Shown one piece after another: positions 18,365-28,500 of a DNA stretch of 64,000 bases. Under the pieces are notes generated by a model, which saw only the letters and a list, made by a program, of their open reading frames with translations, did not search any database and was not told where the DNA came from. Origin of the DNA: Plasticicumulans lactativorans (GTDB lineage: Bacteria; Pseudomonadota; Gammaproteobacteria; Competibacterales; Competibacteraceae). The translations under genes and the position numbers were made by a program. The stretch's first letter is position 1. Every line of letters starts with the position of its first letter. Location: contig NZ_SLWY01000002.1 of the NCBI RefSeq assembly GCF_004341245.1, forward strand, positions 186,001 to 250,000. Reading direction: 5' to 3'.

Positions 18365-19738
18365 ATGAGCATTCCCGCCCGCACCCGCCAGGAATGGCAG
18401 GCGCTCGACGCGCAGCACAACCTGCACCCGTTCACGACCTTCAAGGAGATCGTCGACAAGGGCTCGCGCATCATCAACCGTGCCGACGGCGTCTACATCT
18501 ACGACGTCGACGGCAACCGCATCCTCGACGGCATGTCGGGGCTGTGGTGCGTGAACATCGGCTACGGCCGCGAGGAGCTGGTGCAGGCCGCGGCGCGGCA
18601 GATGCGCGAGCTGCCGTTCTACAACCAGTTCTTCCAGTGCTCGCACCCGCCGGCGATCGAGCTGGCGCGCCAGCTCACCGAGATCACCCAGCCGCACATC
18701 AACCACGTGTTCTTCACCGGCTCGGGCTCGGAGTCGAACGACACCGTGCTGCGCATGGTGTGGCGCTACTGGAGCGTGCTCGGCCAGCCCGAGCGGCGCA
18801 TCGTCATCTCGCGCAAGAACGGCTACCACGGCTCGACGCTCGGCGGTGCGAGCCTCGGCGGCTTCGGCGTGGTGCACGAGCAGTTCTTCGGGCCGATCCC
18901 GAACATCGTGCACATCGGCCAGCCGTACTGGTACGGCGAGGGCGCCGACCAGGATCCGGCGGCCTTCGGCCTGGCGCGCGCGCGCGAGCTGGAGGCGAAG
19001 ATCCTCGAACTCGGCCCCGACAAGGTCGCGGCCTTCATCGGCGAGCCGGTGCAGGGGGCCGGCGGGGTGATCGTCCCGCCCGAGACCTACTGGCCCGAGA
19101 TCCAGCGCATCTGCGACAAGTACGGCATCCTGCTGATCACCGACGAGGTGATCTGCGGCTTCGGCCGGCTCGGCAGCTGGTTCGGCGCCGACCACTACGG
19201 CGTCAAGCCCGACCTGATGCCGATCGCCAAGGGGCTGACCTCGGGCTACATCCCGCTCGGCGGCGTGCTGGTCGGTGATCGCGTCGCCGGGGTGCTGAAG
19301 CGCGACGACGACGAGTTCTTCCACGGCTTCACCTATTCGGGCCATCCGGTGGCCTGCGCGGTGGCGGCGGAGAACCTGCGCATCCTGCGCGAGGAGAAGA
19401 TCGTCGAGCACGTGCGCGACACCGCCGCGCCGTACTTCGCCGAGCGCATGAGCGAACTCGCCGAACACCCGCTGGTGGGCGAGGTACGCACGCGCGGGCT
19501 GATGGGGGCGATCGAGCTGGTCAGGAACAAGGCCACGCGCGAACGCTTCCCGGCGGAGGCGAACGCGGCGATGACCTGCCGCGAGCACTGCTTCCGCAAC
19601 GGGCTGGTGATGCGCGCGGTGGCGCAGAGCATGATCGTGGCACCGCCGCTGGTGATCACGCGCGCCGAGATCGACGAGCTCGTCGACAAGGCACGCCGCT
19701 GCCTCGACCTCACCGCGCGTGACCTCGGCGTGCACTGA
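18365..19738 (+). CDS. spuC: Class III aminotransferase, probable putrescine/polyamine:pyruvate aminotransferase (SpuC-like)
   Basis: A 457-residue PLP enzyme of the omega-aminotransferase group. Features: FTGSGSESNDTVLRMVWRYW near the PLP phosphate site, the Asp in LLITDEVICGFGRLG, the PLP lysine in PIAKGLTSGYIPLGG (Lys289) and the late motif TYSGHPVACAVA. Family members move the amino group of putrescine or similar amines to pyruvate. Together with the adjacent dehydrogenase it would give a transamination route to GABA parallel to the gamma-glutamyl route. Family members also act on beta-alanine or 4-aminobutyrate, so the substrate is inferred from context. Confidence 0.84.
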   Translation: MSIPARTRQEWQALDAQHNLHPFTTFKEIVDKGSRIINRADGVYIYDVDGNRILDGMSGLWCVNIGYGREELVQAAARQMRELPFYNQFFQCSHPPAIELARQLTEITQPHINHVFFTGSGSESNDTVLRMVWRYWSVLGQPERRIVISRKNGYHGSTLGGASLGGFGVVHEQFFGPIPNIVHIGQPYWYGEGADQDPAAFGLARARELEAKILELGPDKVAAFIGEPVQGAGGVIVPPETYWPEIQRICDKYGILLITDEVICGFGRLGSWFGADHYGVKPDLMPIAKGLTSGYIPLGGVLVGDRVAGVLKRDDDEFFHGFTYSGHPVACAVAAENLRILREEKIVEHVRDTAAPYFAERMSELAEHPLVGEVRTRGLMGAIELVRNKATRERFPAEANAAMTCREHCFRNGLVMRAVAQSMIVAPPLVITRAEIDELVDKARRCLDLTARDLGVH

Positions 19739-19759
19739 TCGCGCGCACCGCGACCCGCG

Positions 19760-19779
19760 ACCCGCGCCTCGGCGCGGGT
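19760..19779. terminator. Hairpin between convergent spuC and cysZ
   Basis: ACCCGCGC and GCGCGGGT pair around a CTCG loop, 21 bases after the spuC stop and just before the cysZ stop on the other strand. A bidirectional terminator is likely, though the T-run is short. Confidence 0.5.
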
Positions 19780-19786
19780 TCGCGTT

Positions 19787-20527
19787 TCAGCGCCCGGCCG
19801 ACGGCGGCTGCGGGTTCTCCGCCCACAGCAGCGTCGCGCCGATCACCCCGGCCGGCATCGCCAGGAAGTTGAGCCCCGGCACCAGCGTCAGCAGCAGCAC
19901 GCCGGCACCGAAGCCGAACACCAGGCGCCGGTTGCCGGCGTGGCGGCGGCGCTGCTCGGCGAAGCCGAGGCCGTGGTTGCCCATCGGGTAATCGAGGTAC
20001 TGCAGCGCGAGCATCCAGGCGCTGAAGGCGAGCCAGACGAACGGGAACGCCGCGTTGAGCCCGGGGATGAACAGCAGCACCAGCAGCGGCAGCGCGCAGG
20101 CGACGAAGTACACCAGCGCGCGCACCGCCCCGCCGATCGCCGCACTGGCCTCGCCGAGCAGCGAGCGCCCCGCCGGCCGCACCCGCCCCGGGTGCAGCAG
20201 ATCCTCGACGCGCTCGGCGAGCAGGCTGTTGAACGGCGCCCCGAGCAGGTTCGCCAGCACCGAGAAGCCGTAGAACAGCACCAGCGCGGCGGCCACCACC
20301 AGCACCGGCACGATCAGCCAGTGCAGCCAGTGCAGCCAGTCCGGCAGCGCGGCGATCTGGCGGTCGATCCAGTCCGCCAGTGCCGAGCTGCCCCACCACA
20401 GCCCGCCGCCGAACAGCAGCAGGTTGATCGCGAGCGGGATCAGCACGAAACCCCGCAGCCGCGGATGCGCGACGAGCGTGAGCCCGCGCAGGGCGTAGCC
20501 CGCGCCGCGCACGAAAGGACCCACCAT
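19787..20527 (-). CDS. cysZ: Sulfate transport protein CysZ / EI24-domain membrane protein
   Basis: A 246-residue inner-membrane protein with four clear hydrophobic helices (about 26-45, 67-90, 139-165 and 200-225). It has the CysZ-type motif NLLGAPFNSLLAERVEDLL after the second helix. Length matches E. coli CysZ (253). CysZ brings sulfate into the cytoplasm for cysteine synthesis. ATG 20527 is preceded by AGGAGGT. It is divergent from the imelysin operon and convergent with spuC. The EI24 fold also covers less characterised proteins, so sulfate is a family-based assignment. Confidence 0.8.
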   Translation of the reverse strand: MVGPFVRGAGYALRGLTLVAHPRLRGFVLIPLAINLLLFGGGLWWGSSALADWIDRQIAALPDWLHWLHWLIVPVLVVAAALVLFYGFSVLANLLGAPFNSLLAERVEDLLHPGRVRPAGRSLLGEASAAIGGAVRALVYFVACALPLLVLLFIPGLNAAFPFVWLAFSAWMLALQYLDYPMGNHGLGFAEQRRRHAGNRRLVFGFGAGVLLLTLVPGLNFLAMPAGVIGATLLWAENPQPPSAGR

Positions 20528-20636
20528 CTTCGATACCTCCTGGAACTTGCCGTTGAGCGCGGCACCGGGCGGCGCCGCGCGTGGAACCGCGCACTCTACC
20601 GCAGCCGTGCGCGGGCGACGGGTGCTTGTACGGACG

Positions 20637-20653
20637 GATAAGAATCATTACTG
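20637..20653 (+). promoter_or_regulatory. Candidate Fur box upstream of the imelysin operon
   Basis: GATAAGAATCATTACTG shares the core AATCATTA with the Fur consensus TGATAATCATTATCA (10 of 15 positions agree). It stands 53 bases before the imelysin start in a short A/T-richer patch of a GC-rich intergenic region. Iron regulation suits the imelysin/IrpA family downstream. Confidence 0.5.
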
Positions 20654-20705
20654 TTTGCGGCCTCGTATCGCTCGCATGTGCCAGAGCGCTCTCGTCGGAG
20701 GTTTC

Positions 20706-21863
20706 ATGTTCGCCCTGCGTCCCGCCCTGCTCGCGCTCGCCCTCGCCGGTGCCGCGCTGAACACCCATGCCGCCACGCCGCCGGTCACCGAGGCGGCCGT
20801 GGTGTCGCACTACGCGGAACTCGTGTACGCGAACTACAGCGATGCCCTCGCCGGCGCCAGGGCCGTGCAGGCCGCGGTGCAGCGCTTCGTTGCCGCGCCG
20901 AGCGCCGAGGGGCTCGTCGCCGCGCGGCGTGCCTGGCTCGCCGCGCGCGAGGCCTACGGGCAGACCGAGGCCTTCCGCTTCTACGCCGGCCCGATCGACG
21001 CCGAGGACGGCCCCGAGGGGCGCATCAACGCCTGGCCGCTCGACGAGTCCTACATCGACTACGTCAAGGGCAAGCCGAAGGCCGGCATCATCAACGACCC
21101 GCGCGTCACCATCAGCGCCGACAACCTCGCCAGGCTCAACGAGAAGGGCGGCGAGGAGAACGTCGCGACCGGCTGGCACGCGATCGAGTTCCTGCTGTGG
21201 GGGCAGGATTTCAGCAAGGACGGCCCCGGCAACCGCCCCTACACCGACTACGTCGACGGCGGCGGAGCGCCCAACCCCGAGCGTCGCCGGCTCTACCTGG
21301 CGACCGTCGCCGACCTGCTGGTGGCGGACCTCGACAGCGTCACCCGCGCCTGGACGCCGGGCGTCGCCGACAACTACCGCGCGCGCTTCGTCGCCGAGCC
21401 GCCGCGGGCCTCGCTGAAGAAGATCCTGATCGGCCTGGGTTCGCTGTCGCGCGCCGAGCTCGCCGGCGAGCGCATGGAGGTCGCGCTCGACAACCGCGAC
21501 CAGGAGGACGAGCACTCGTGCTTCAGCGACAACACCCACCGCGACATCGTCGCCAACGCGAGCGGCATCCGTAACGTCTACAGCGGGCGCTACACCCGCG
21601 CCGACGGCAGCGTGCTCGAAGGCCCCGGCGTGCAGGCACTGCTCGCCACGGTCGACGCGCCGCTCGCCGAGCGCCTCGGCCGCGAGATCGACGCCGCGGT
21701 GGTCGACGCCGCGGCGATCCACGCGCCGTTCGACCGCGAGATCGTCAACCCCGCCGGGCGCAAGCGCGTGGCGGCGACGGTCAAGGCGCTGAAGGTGCAG
21801 ACCGCGACCCTGGTGCAGGCGGCCAGGGCGCTCGGCATCCCCAGCCTCAACGTCAGCGGCTGA
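20706..21863 (+). CDS. Imelysin-family (IrpA/IcmP-like) periplasmic iron-regulated protein
   Basis: A 385-residue exported protein with a signal peptide (cleavage near NTHAA, residue 23). The M75/imelysin signature GxHxxE is present as GWHAIE at residues 156-161, followed by FLLWGQD. The matching region DEHSCFSDNTHRDI is typical of the IrpA/IcmP subgroup. Family members are linked to iron acquisition; peptidase activity was reported historically for an insulin-cleaving member but is doubtful in general. ATG 20706 has GGAGG seven bases before. It is first gene of a tightly packed four-gene operon and has a candidate Fur box upstream. Confidence 0.87.
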   Translation: MFALRPALLALALAGAALNTHAATPPVTEAAVVSHYAELVYANYSDALAGARAVQAAVQRFVAAPSAEGLVAARRAWLAAREAYGQTEAFRFYAGPIDAEDGPEGRINAWPLDESYIDYVKGKPKAGIINDPRVTISADNLARLNEKGGEENVATGWHAIEFLLWGQDFSKDGPGNRPYTDYVDGGGAPNPERRRLYLATVADLLVADLDSVTRAWTPGVADNYRARFVAEPPRASLKKILIGLGSLSRAELAGERMEVALDNRDQEDEHSCFSDNTHRDIVANASGIRNVYSGRYTRADGSVLEGPGVQALLATVDAPLAERLGREIDAAVVDAAAIHAPFDREIVNPAGRKRVAATVKALKVQTATLVQAARALGIPSLNVSG

Positions 21864-21872
21864 GGGCCCGGC

Positions 21873-23252
21873 ATGCGCAAGCTCATCGCGCTGCTCGCGC
21901 TCGCGGGCGCCGCCGCCAGCGCCGCCGACACGCCCCCGGTGCCGCCCGAGGCGCTGTCCGGCGGCGACACCACGGTGTTCGAGGACGGGCGCGACGCCTT
22001 CTCGCTCGCCTCGCGCAACCTGCCGGCGGAGCGCCTCACCGACTTCGTCATCGGCAACTCGTTCTTCAAGAAGAACTGGGTCGCCGCGCCGGCCTCGACC
22101 ACCGCGCGCGACGGCCTGGGGCCGCACTTCATCGCGCGCTCGTGCTCGGGCTGCCACACCCTCGATGGCCGCGGCGCGCCGCCGGCCGCGCCCGACGAGG
22201 CGCCGATGGCGCTGCTGATCCGCCTGTCGCTGCCGGGCCGCGGCAGCCCGCAGGCCGGCGTCGTCCCCGAGCCGACCTACGGCGACCAGCTCGACACCGA
22301 CGCCATCCCCGGCGTCAGGCCCGAGGGGCGGGTGCGCATCCGCTACACCGAGCGCCCCGGGCAGTTCGCCGACGGCACCCCGTACGCGCTGCGCGAGCCG
22401 CACTACGAACTCTACGATCTCGGCTACGGGCCGCTCGCCCCCGGCACGCTGCTGTCGCCGCGCGTCGCCCCGCAACTGATCGGCATGGGGCTGATCGAGG
22501 CGATTCCCGAGGCCGCGATCCTGGCGCACGCCGACCCCGACGATCGCGACGGCGACGGCATTTCCGGGCGCCCCAACCCCGTGTGGAACGCGGTGACCCG
22601 GCGCACCGGGCTCGGGCGCTTCGACTGGAAGGCCAACTCGGCCGGGGTCGCGCACCAGGTGGCCGGCGCCTTCAACGGTGACATGGGCATCACCAGCCCG
22701 ATCTTCCCGACACACCCGTGCACCCGTGCGCAGGCCGACTGCCGCACCGCCTCCAACGGTGGCACGCCGGAGATCGACGCCGCCGATCTGCGCAAGGTGG
22801 TGTTCTACACGATGCAGCTCGCGCCGCCGGCGTTCCGCCACTGGGATGAACCGGCGGTGCAGCGCGGCCGCGCGCAGTTCCACGCGCTCGGCTGCGCCGC
22901 CTGCCACACGCCCGAGTTCCGCACCGGCGAGCTGAAGGGCTTCCCGGAGTTGTCCGGGCAGACCATCCGGCCGTACAGCGACTTCCTGCTGCACGACATG
23001 GGGCCGGGGCTCGCCGACGGGCGCCCCGACTTCGCCGCCAGCGGCAGCGAATGGAAGACCCCGCCGCTGTGGGGCATCGGCCTGTTCCCGGCGGTGAACG
23101 GGCATTCCAACTACCTGCACGACGGCCGCGCGCGCGACCTGATGGAAGCCGTGCTGTGGCACGGCGGCGAGGCCGAGGCCGCGCAGCGGCGCGTGCTGGC
23201 GCTCGACGCGCAGGCGCGCGCGGACCTGATCGCCTTCCTGAGGGCCCTGTGA
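21873..23252 (+). CDS. Di-heme c-type oxidoreductase (DHOR family, 'thiol oxidoreductase')
   Basis: A 459-residue exported cytochrome with a signal peptide (1-18). It has two heme c sites: CSGCH at 91-95 and CAACH at 341-345. The stretch between has HADPDDRDGDGISGRPN, an Asp-rich loop probably binding calcium, as seen in MauG/CcpA-like di-heme proteins. This family is regularly found between two imelysin genes and a DUF1513 gene in proteobacteria. Its electron partner and substrate are unknown. It starts 9 bases after the first imelysin and its stop overlaps the next start by one base (TGATG). Confidence 0.85.
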   Translation: MRKLIALLALAGAAASAADTPPVPPEALSGGDTTVFEDGRDAFSLASRNLPAERLTDFVIGNSFFKKNWVAAPASTTARDGLGPHFIARSCSGCHTLDGRGAPPAAPDEAPMALLIRLSLPGRGSPQAGVVPEPTYGDQLDTDAIPGVRPEGRVRIRYTERPGQFADGTPYALREPHYELYDLGYGPLAPGTLLSPRVAPQLIGMGLIEAIPEAAILAHADPDDRDGDGISGRPNPVWNAVTRRTGLGRFDWKANSAGVAHQVAGAFNGDMGITSPIFPTHPCTRAQADCRTASNGGTPEIDAADLRKVVFYTMQLAPPAFRHWDEPAVQRGRAQFHALGCAACHTPEFRTGELKGFPELSGQTIRPYSDFLLHDMGPGLADGRPDFAASGSEWKTPPLWGIGLFPAVNGHSNYLHDGRARDLMEAVLWHGGEAEAAQRRVLALDAQARADLIAFLRAL

Positions 23253-24346
23253 TGTCGCGTGCCTGCTCCGCCCGCCGCCTGGCGGCGCTCGTCCTGCTCG
23301 TGCTGGCCGCGCCCGCGGCCCGCGCCGTCGACCTGCACGCGCTGCTCGGCGCCTTCGCCGACGACCAGCTCGTCCCGGCCTACCGCGGCTTCGCCGCCGA
23401 CGGCGCGGCACTCGCCGCGCGCGCGCAGGCGCTGTGCACCGGCAGGCCCGACGCGGCGAAGCTCGCCGCGACGCGCACCGCCTGGCGCGACGCCTACGTG
23501 CGCTGGCGCGGGCTCGACGCGGTGCAGTTCGGGCCGGCGCTCGACCTGCGCGTGGGGCGCGCGCTCGATGCCTGGCCGGTGCGCCCGCGGCTGGTCGACG
23601 AGGGCCTCGCCAGGGGGCCGGCGACGCTCGCCTTCAAGGACGTCGGTGCCCAGGGCAAGGGCCTCGCCGCGCTCGAATACCTGCTGTGGGACCCCGCGCG
23701 CGGCGAGGCCGAGCTGCTCGCCGGCCTCGCCGGCGCGCGCTGCGCCTACCTGCTCGGCGCGGCGCGCGAGCTCGCGCACGAGGCCGCCGCGCTGTGGGTG
23801 CGCTGGGATCCGCAGCGCGGCCGCTTCGCCCGCGAGATCGCCGAGGCCGGGCACTTCGGCGCCGACCCCCGCCACCCCTACCTGACCGAGCGCGCCGCGC
23901 TCGGCGAACTGGTCAACCGCCTGGTCGCCGGGCTCGAAGCCAGCGCCGGCCGCCGCCTGGCGCGGCCGGCCGGGCTCGGCGCGCACGGCGACCCGTCCCC
24001 CGAGCGCTTCGAGGCCGCGCGCAGCGGCGCCACCCGCGCCGGCCTGCTCGCGCACCTCGATGCGGTGCGCGCGGTGCTGAACGGCCCCGGCGGCGACGCC
24101 GGCCTCGTCGCGGTGCTGCGCGACGGCGGCCACGCCGCGCTCGCCGCGCGCCTCGACGCGGCGGGGCAGGCGGCGCAGGCGGCGGTCGCGGCACTGCCCG
24201 AGCCGCTGGCAGCGGCGGTGGTCGAGCGGCGCGCGGCGATCGAGGCCGCCTTCAACGCGCTGCTGGCGCTGCGCGGGCTGCTCGAGACCGAGGTCGCCAC
24301 GACCGTCGGCGTGACCATGGACTTCAACGAAAACGATGGCGACTGA
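23252..24346 (+). CDS. Second imelysin-family protein, HxxE site altered
   Basis: A 364-residue exported protein (signal peptide 1-25, ending APAARA). Imelysin-type features include YVRWRGLDAVQFGPALDLR and KGLAALEYLLWDP. In the place of the GxHxxE motif it reads GLAALE (near 137), so the histidine is missing; related paralogues in such operons often read GxPALE. It therefore probably binds a different ligand or plays a structural role beside the first imelysin. Start ATG 23252 overlaps the di-heme stop by one base; its 3' end overlaps the DUF1513 gene by 11 bases. Confidence 0.8.
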   Translation: MSRACSARRLAALVLLVLAAPAARAVDLHALLGAFADDQLVPAYRGFAADGAALAARAQALCTGRPDAAKLAATRTAWRDAYVRWRGLDAVQFGPALDLRVGRALDAWPVRPRLVDEGLARGPATLAFKDVGAQGKGLAALEYLLWDPARGEAELLAGLAGARCAYLLGAARELAHEAAALWVRWDPQRGRFAREIAEAGHFGADPRHPYLTERAALGELVNRLVAGLEASAGRRLARPAGLGAHGDPSPERFEAARSGATRAGLLAHLDAVRAVLNGPGGDAGLVAVLRDGGHAALAARLDAAGQAAQAAVAALPEPLAAAVVERRAAIEAAFNALLALRGLLETEVATTVGVTMDFNENDGD

Positions 24347-25469
24347 CGCGCTGCCGCCCTGCGGCCTGACGCGCCGCGCGCTGCTGCGCGGCCTCGCCGC
24401 CGGCGTGCTGGCGCACGCCTGGCCGCTGGCGCAGGCGCAGGAGGCCGCGCTGGCCGGCGCCGGCGTGCTCGCGGCGTGGAGCACGCTCGACGGGCGCCAC
24501 CGCTGCGGCGGGCTGCGCGCCGACGGCCGCGTGTTCGGGGTGGAGCTGCCGTTCCGCGGCCACGGCCTCGCCTGGCACCCGGCCTACCCCGAGCGCGTGG
24601 TGATCGCCGCGCGCCGCCCCGGCACCCGGCTCGCGCGCATCGACCTCGCCGGCGAGCGCGTGCTCGGCTTCGTCGACACCGACGACGGCCATCACGGCGG
24701 CGGCCACGTCGTCTACGCGCCCGACGGCCGCCGGCTCTTCAGCGGCGAGACCGACGTCGACAGCGGCCGCGGGCGCATCGTCGTGCGCGACCCGCAGACG
24801 CTCGCCGCGCTCGCCGAGTGGGATGCAGGCGGCGTCGAACCGCACGAGCTGCTCGCGCTCGCCGACGGCACGCTGTTCGTCGCCAACGGCGGCCTGCGCC
24901 TCGACCCGGCGACCGGCCGGCGCGTGCTCAACCCCGGCGCCACCGACTCCAGCCTGGTGCGGCTCAATGCGCGCGACGGCCGCGTGCTCGGCCGCTGGCG
25001 CCTCGACGACCGCGAGCAGAGCCTGCGCCACCTCGCCCTCGGCGGCGACGGCACGCTGTGGGTCGGCCTGCAGCACCAGAGCGCCGGCGCCGCGGTGCCG
25101 GTGCTCGCGCGGCTGGATCGCCACGGCACGCTCGCCGCGTGCGCCGCGCCGCCGGCGGTGCTCGACGCCGCGGCCGCCTACTGCGCGAGCCTCGCCGCCG
25201 CTGCCGACGGCACGCTGGCGCTGACCTGCACGCGCGGCGACCGCGTGCTGCTCTACGCCGGCGACGGGCGCCTGCGCGCCGCGGTGGAGGTCGCCAAGCC
25301 CGCCGGTGTCGCCTGCGTGCCGGTCGCCGACGGCGGCGCACGCTTCCTCGTCAGCAGCGAACTCGGCGAGTTGGTGGCGATCGACCCGGCGGCCCCGCAC
25401 GCCCCCGAGGCCCTGTCCGGCGGCCCGCGCTGGGACAACCACCTGTACGCGCTGCCGCACGCCGGCTAG
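24336..25469 (+). CDS. DUF1513 periplasmic beta-propeller-like protein
   Basis: A 377-residue protein whose N-terminus (LTRRALLRGLAAGVLAHA) looks like a twin-arginine export signal. The rest is repeats rich in Gly/Asp/Arg with regular strands, e.g. GHGLAWHPAYPERVVIAARR, DDGHHGGGHVVYAPDG and GGVEPHELLALADG, consistent with the DUF1513 propeller. Function is unknown. Genes of this family close imelysin/di-heme operons in other proteobacteria, so a shared role in iron or redox handling in the periplasm is likely. Tat export would imply folding, perhaps with a cofactor, before secretion. Confidence 0.8.
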   Translation: MATDALPPCGLTRRALLRGLAAGVLAHAWPLAQAQEAALAGAGVLAAWSTLDGRHRCGGLRADGRVFGVELPFRGHGLAWHPAYPERVVIAARRPGTRLARIDLAGERVLGFVDTDDGHHGGGHVVYAPDGRRLFSGETDVDSGRGRIVVRDPQTLAALAEWDAGGVEPHELLALADGTLFVANGGLRLDPATGRRVLNPGATDSSLVRLNARDGRVLGRWRLDDREQSLRHLALGGDGTLWVGLQHQSAGAAVPVLARLDRHGTLAACAAPPAVLDAAAAYCASLAAAADGTLALTCTRGDRVLLYAGDGRLRAAVEVAKPAGVACVPVADGGARFLVSSELGELVAIDPAAPHAPEALSGGPRWDNHLYALPHAG

Positions 25470-25598
25470 GGGCGCGGATCGGCCGGCACGCGGCGACGGG
25501 GAGGGTGCGGCGTTTATCGCGGTGCAGCACGGGGGACCCGTGCGCGGCGCGATGGGTTATTCTCCGCCCCCCATGAACCGCCGATCCACCGCCCGCCC

Positions 25599-28500
25599 AT
25601 GCGCCTGAGCAAGATCAAGCTTGCCGGGTTCAAGAGCTTCGTCGACCCCACCACGGTGCACTTCCCGAGCAACCTCGTCGGCGTGCTGGGGCCGAACGGC
25701 TGCGGCAAGTCCAACGTGATCGACGCGGTGCGCTGGGTGATGGGCGAATCCGCGGCGAGCCGCCTGCGCGGCGACGCGATGGCCGACGTGATCTTCAGCG
25801 GCTCGGCGTCGCGCAAGCCGGTCGGGCAGGCGATGGTCGAACTGGTGTTCGACAACAGCCTCGGGCGCCTCGGCGGTGCCTGGGCCGGCTTCAGCGAGAT
25901 CGCGGTGCGCCGGCAGGTGAACCGCGACGGCCAGAGCGGCTACTTCCTGAACGGCGCCCGCTGCCGGCGCCGCGACATCACCGACCTCTTCCTCGGCACC
26001 GGCCTCGGCCCGCGCAGCTACGCGATCATCGAGCAGGGCATGATCTCGCGGGTGATCGAGGCGCGCGCCGAGGACCTGCGCGGCTTCTTCGAGGAGGCCG
26101 CCGGCATCTCGCGCTACAAGGAGCGCCGCCGCGAGACCGAGACGCGCATCCGCCACACCCGCGACAACCTCGAGCGCCTCGCCGACGTGCGCGAGGAACT
26201 CGACAAGCGCCTGGTCACGCTGCAGCGCCAGGCACGCCAGGCCGAGCAGTACCGCGAGCTGCGCGCCGAGGAGCGGCGGGTGCGGGCCGAGCTGCTCGCG
26301 CTGCGCTGGCGGGCGCACGACGTCGAGCTCGCCGCGCGCGAGCGCGCGATCGCCGCCGGCGAGACGCAGCTCGCGGCGATCCTCGCCGAGCAGCGCGGCG
26401 TCGAGGCCGCGCTGGCGGAGGGGCGCGAGCACCACGCCGCGTGTTCCGCCGCGGTGGAGCAGGCGCAGGCGCGCGCCTTCGCGCTCGCCACCGAACTCGC
26501 GCGGGTCGAGCAGGCGCTGGAAGCCGCACGCGGGCTGCGCACCCGCAACCGCGAGGAGCTGACGCGCAGCCGCGCCGCGCTCGACGCGCTCGCCGGCAAC
26601 CGCGCCGACGACTTCGCCCGGCGCGACCAGCTCGCCGCCGCGCTCGCCGAGGACGAGCCCCGCGCCGAGGCGCTCGCCGCGGCCGGCGAGGCCGCGCAGG
26701 CGCAGCTCGCCACGGTCGAGCGCGAGCTGCACGCCTGGCAGGCCGCCTGGGACGCCTTCGCCCACGAGGCGGCGGCGGCACAGCGCCGCGCCGAGGTCGA
26801 GCGCGCGCGCATCGAGGCCTGCGAGCGGCGCCTGCTCGACCACGAGCGGCGCGGCGAGCGGCTCAGGCTCGAACGCGGCGCGCTCGCCGCCGCCGGCCTG
26901 GCGCAGGCGCTGGCCGAGGCCGACGCCGAGGCGCAGCGGGCGGGGGATGAACTCGCCGCGGCGCAGCGGCGGCTCGCCGACGCCGAGGCCGCGCTCGCCG
27001 GCGGCCGCGAGGCGCTGCGCGCGGCCGGAGCCGAACGCGACACCCTGCGCGCGCGCGTCGCGGCCGGCCGCGGGCGCCTCGCCTCGCTCGAAACCCTGCA
27101 GGAAGCCGCTCTCGGCGGGCGCGACGAGGCGCTGGCGGCGTGGCTCGCCGCGCTCGGCCTGGGCACGGCGGGGCGCTTGGCGCAGGCCCTGGAGGTCGAG
27201 CCGGGCTGGGAGGCGGCCGTCGAATGCGTGCTCGGCGGCGCGCTCGAGGCGGTCTGCGTCGAGGCGCTCGACGGCCCGGCGGCGCGGCTCGCCGAGCTCG
27301 CGCGCGGCAGCCTGTGCCTGTTCGAAACCACCACCGTGGCGGCGCCGCCGGCGCCGGCGGATGCACTGGCGGCACGGGTGCGCGCGCCGTGGCCGCTGCA
27401 GCACCTGTTCGGCGCGGTGGGCACCGCGCCCGATCTCGCCGCCGCGCTCGCCGCGCGCACCGCCCTCGGCCCCGGCGAGTCGCTGGTCACGCCCGACGGC
27501 GCCTGGCTCGGCCGCGGCTGGCTGCGCGCGCAGCGCGGCGGCGACGCCCACGCCGGCGTGCTCGCCCGCGAGCGCGAGATCCACGCGCTGCGCGACGCGC
27601 TCGGCGCCGACCAGGCGGCGCTGGCCGCGCTCGCGGTGCACCTCGACGCCGTGCAGGAGGCGCTCGGCGGGCACGAGGCGGCGCGCCGCGAGGCGCAGGA
27701 GGCGGTCAACCTCGGCCACCGCGCGCAGGCGCAGGCGCAGGCGCAGGCCGGGACGCTGCGCGCGCGCAACGAGCAGAACGCGGCGCGGCACGCGGCGATC
27801 GAGCACGAGCTCGACGAGCTGCGCGCGCACGCCGCCGAGGAGCGCGAGGTGCTCGCCGAGGCGCGGCTCACCCTCGAAGCGGCGCTGGAGGCGATGCAGG
27901 GCGGCGAGGCCGAGCGCACGGCGCGGCAGGCCGAGCGCGAGCGCCTGCGCGCCGCGCAGGAGACGGCGCGCGGCGCGGCGCGCGAGACGCGCGAGGCGGC
28001 GCTGCGCCTCGCGGTGGAGCTCGGCTCGCGGCGCACCGCGCTGGCCTCGGTCGAGCAGGCGCTGGCGCGGCTCGCCGCGCAGCACGACGCCCTCGCGGCA
28101 CGTTGCGCGCAGCTCGATGCCGAACTCGCCGCGGCCGAGCCGCCGCTCGCCGAGCTCGCCGCCCAGCTCGACGCCGGGCTGGCGCAGCGCCTGGAATCCG
28201 AGGCCGCGCTCACCGCGGCGCGCGAGGCCGCCGAAACCGCCGCCGCGCGCCTGCGCGAGTTCGAACACGCCCGCGGCGGCTGCGAGCTGCGCCATGGCGT
28301 CGCGCGCGAGCGGCTCGAAGCCGAGCGCCTCGCCGGCCACGAGGCGCAGGTGCGCCGGCAGGCGCTCGCCGAGCAGCTCGCCGCCCTCGACGCCGACCCC
28401 GCGGCGATCCTGCCCGAGGTGCCGGCGAACGCCACCGAGGCGGCGTGGCAGGCGCGCCTCGACGAGCTCGCCGCGCGCCTGCAGCGCCTCGGCAACGTCA

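Noticed and set aside
19652-19659. GTGATCAC as a further operator inside the aminotransferase coding region
   Set aside because: Encodes Val-Ile-Thr in frame near the gene end, with no promoter context; most likely chance.
19710-23411. A 1233-codon open frame on the minus strand across cysZ and the imelysin/di-heme genes
   Set aside because: Arg/Ala/Gly-rich with no domain pattern; it is the antisense shadow of genes whose motifs (CxxCH, GWHAIE) are clear on the other frames. Similar long frames antisense to smc, gyrA, the tubulin-like gene and mtaD were dropped for the same reason.
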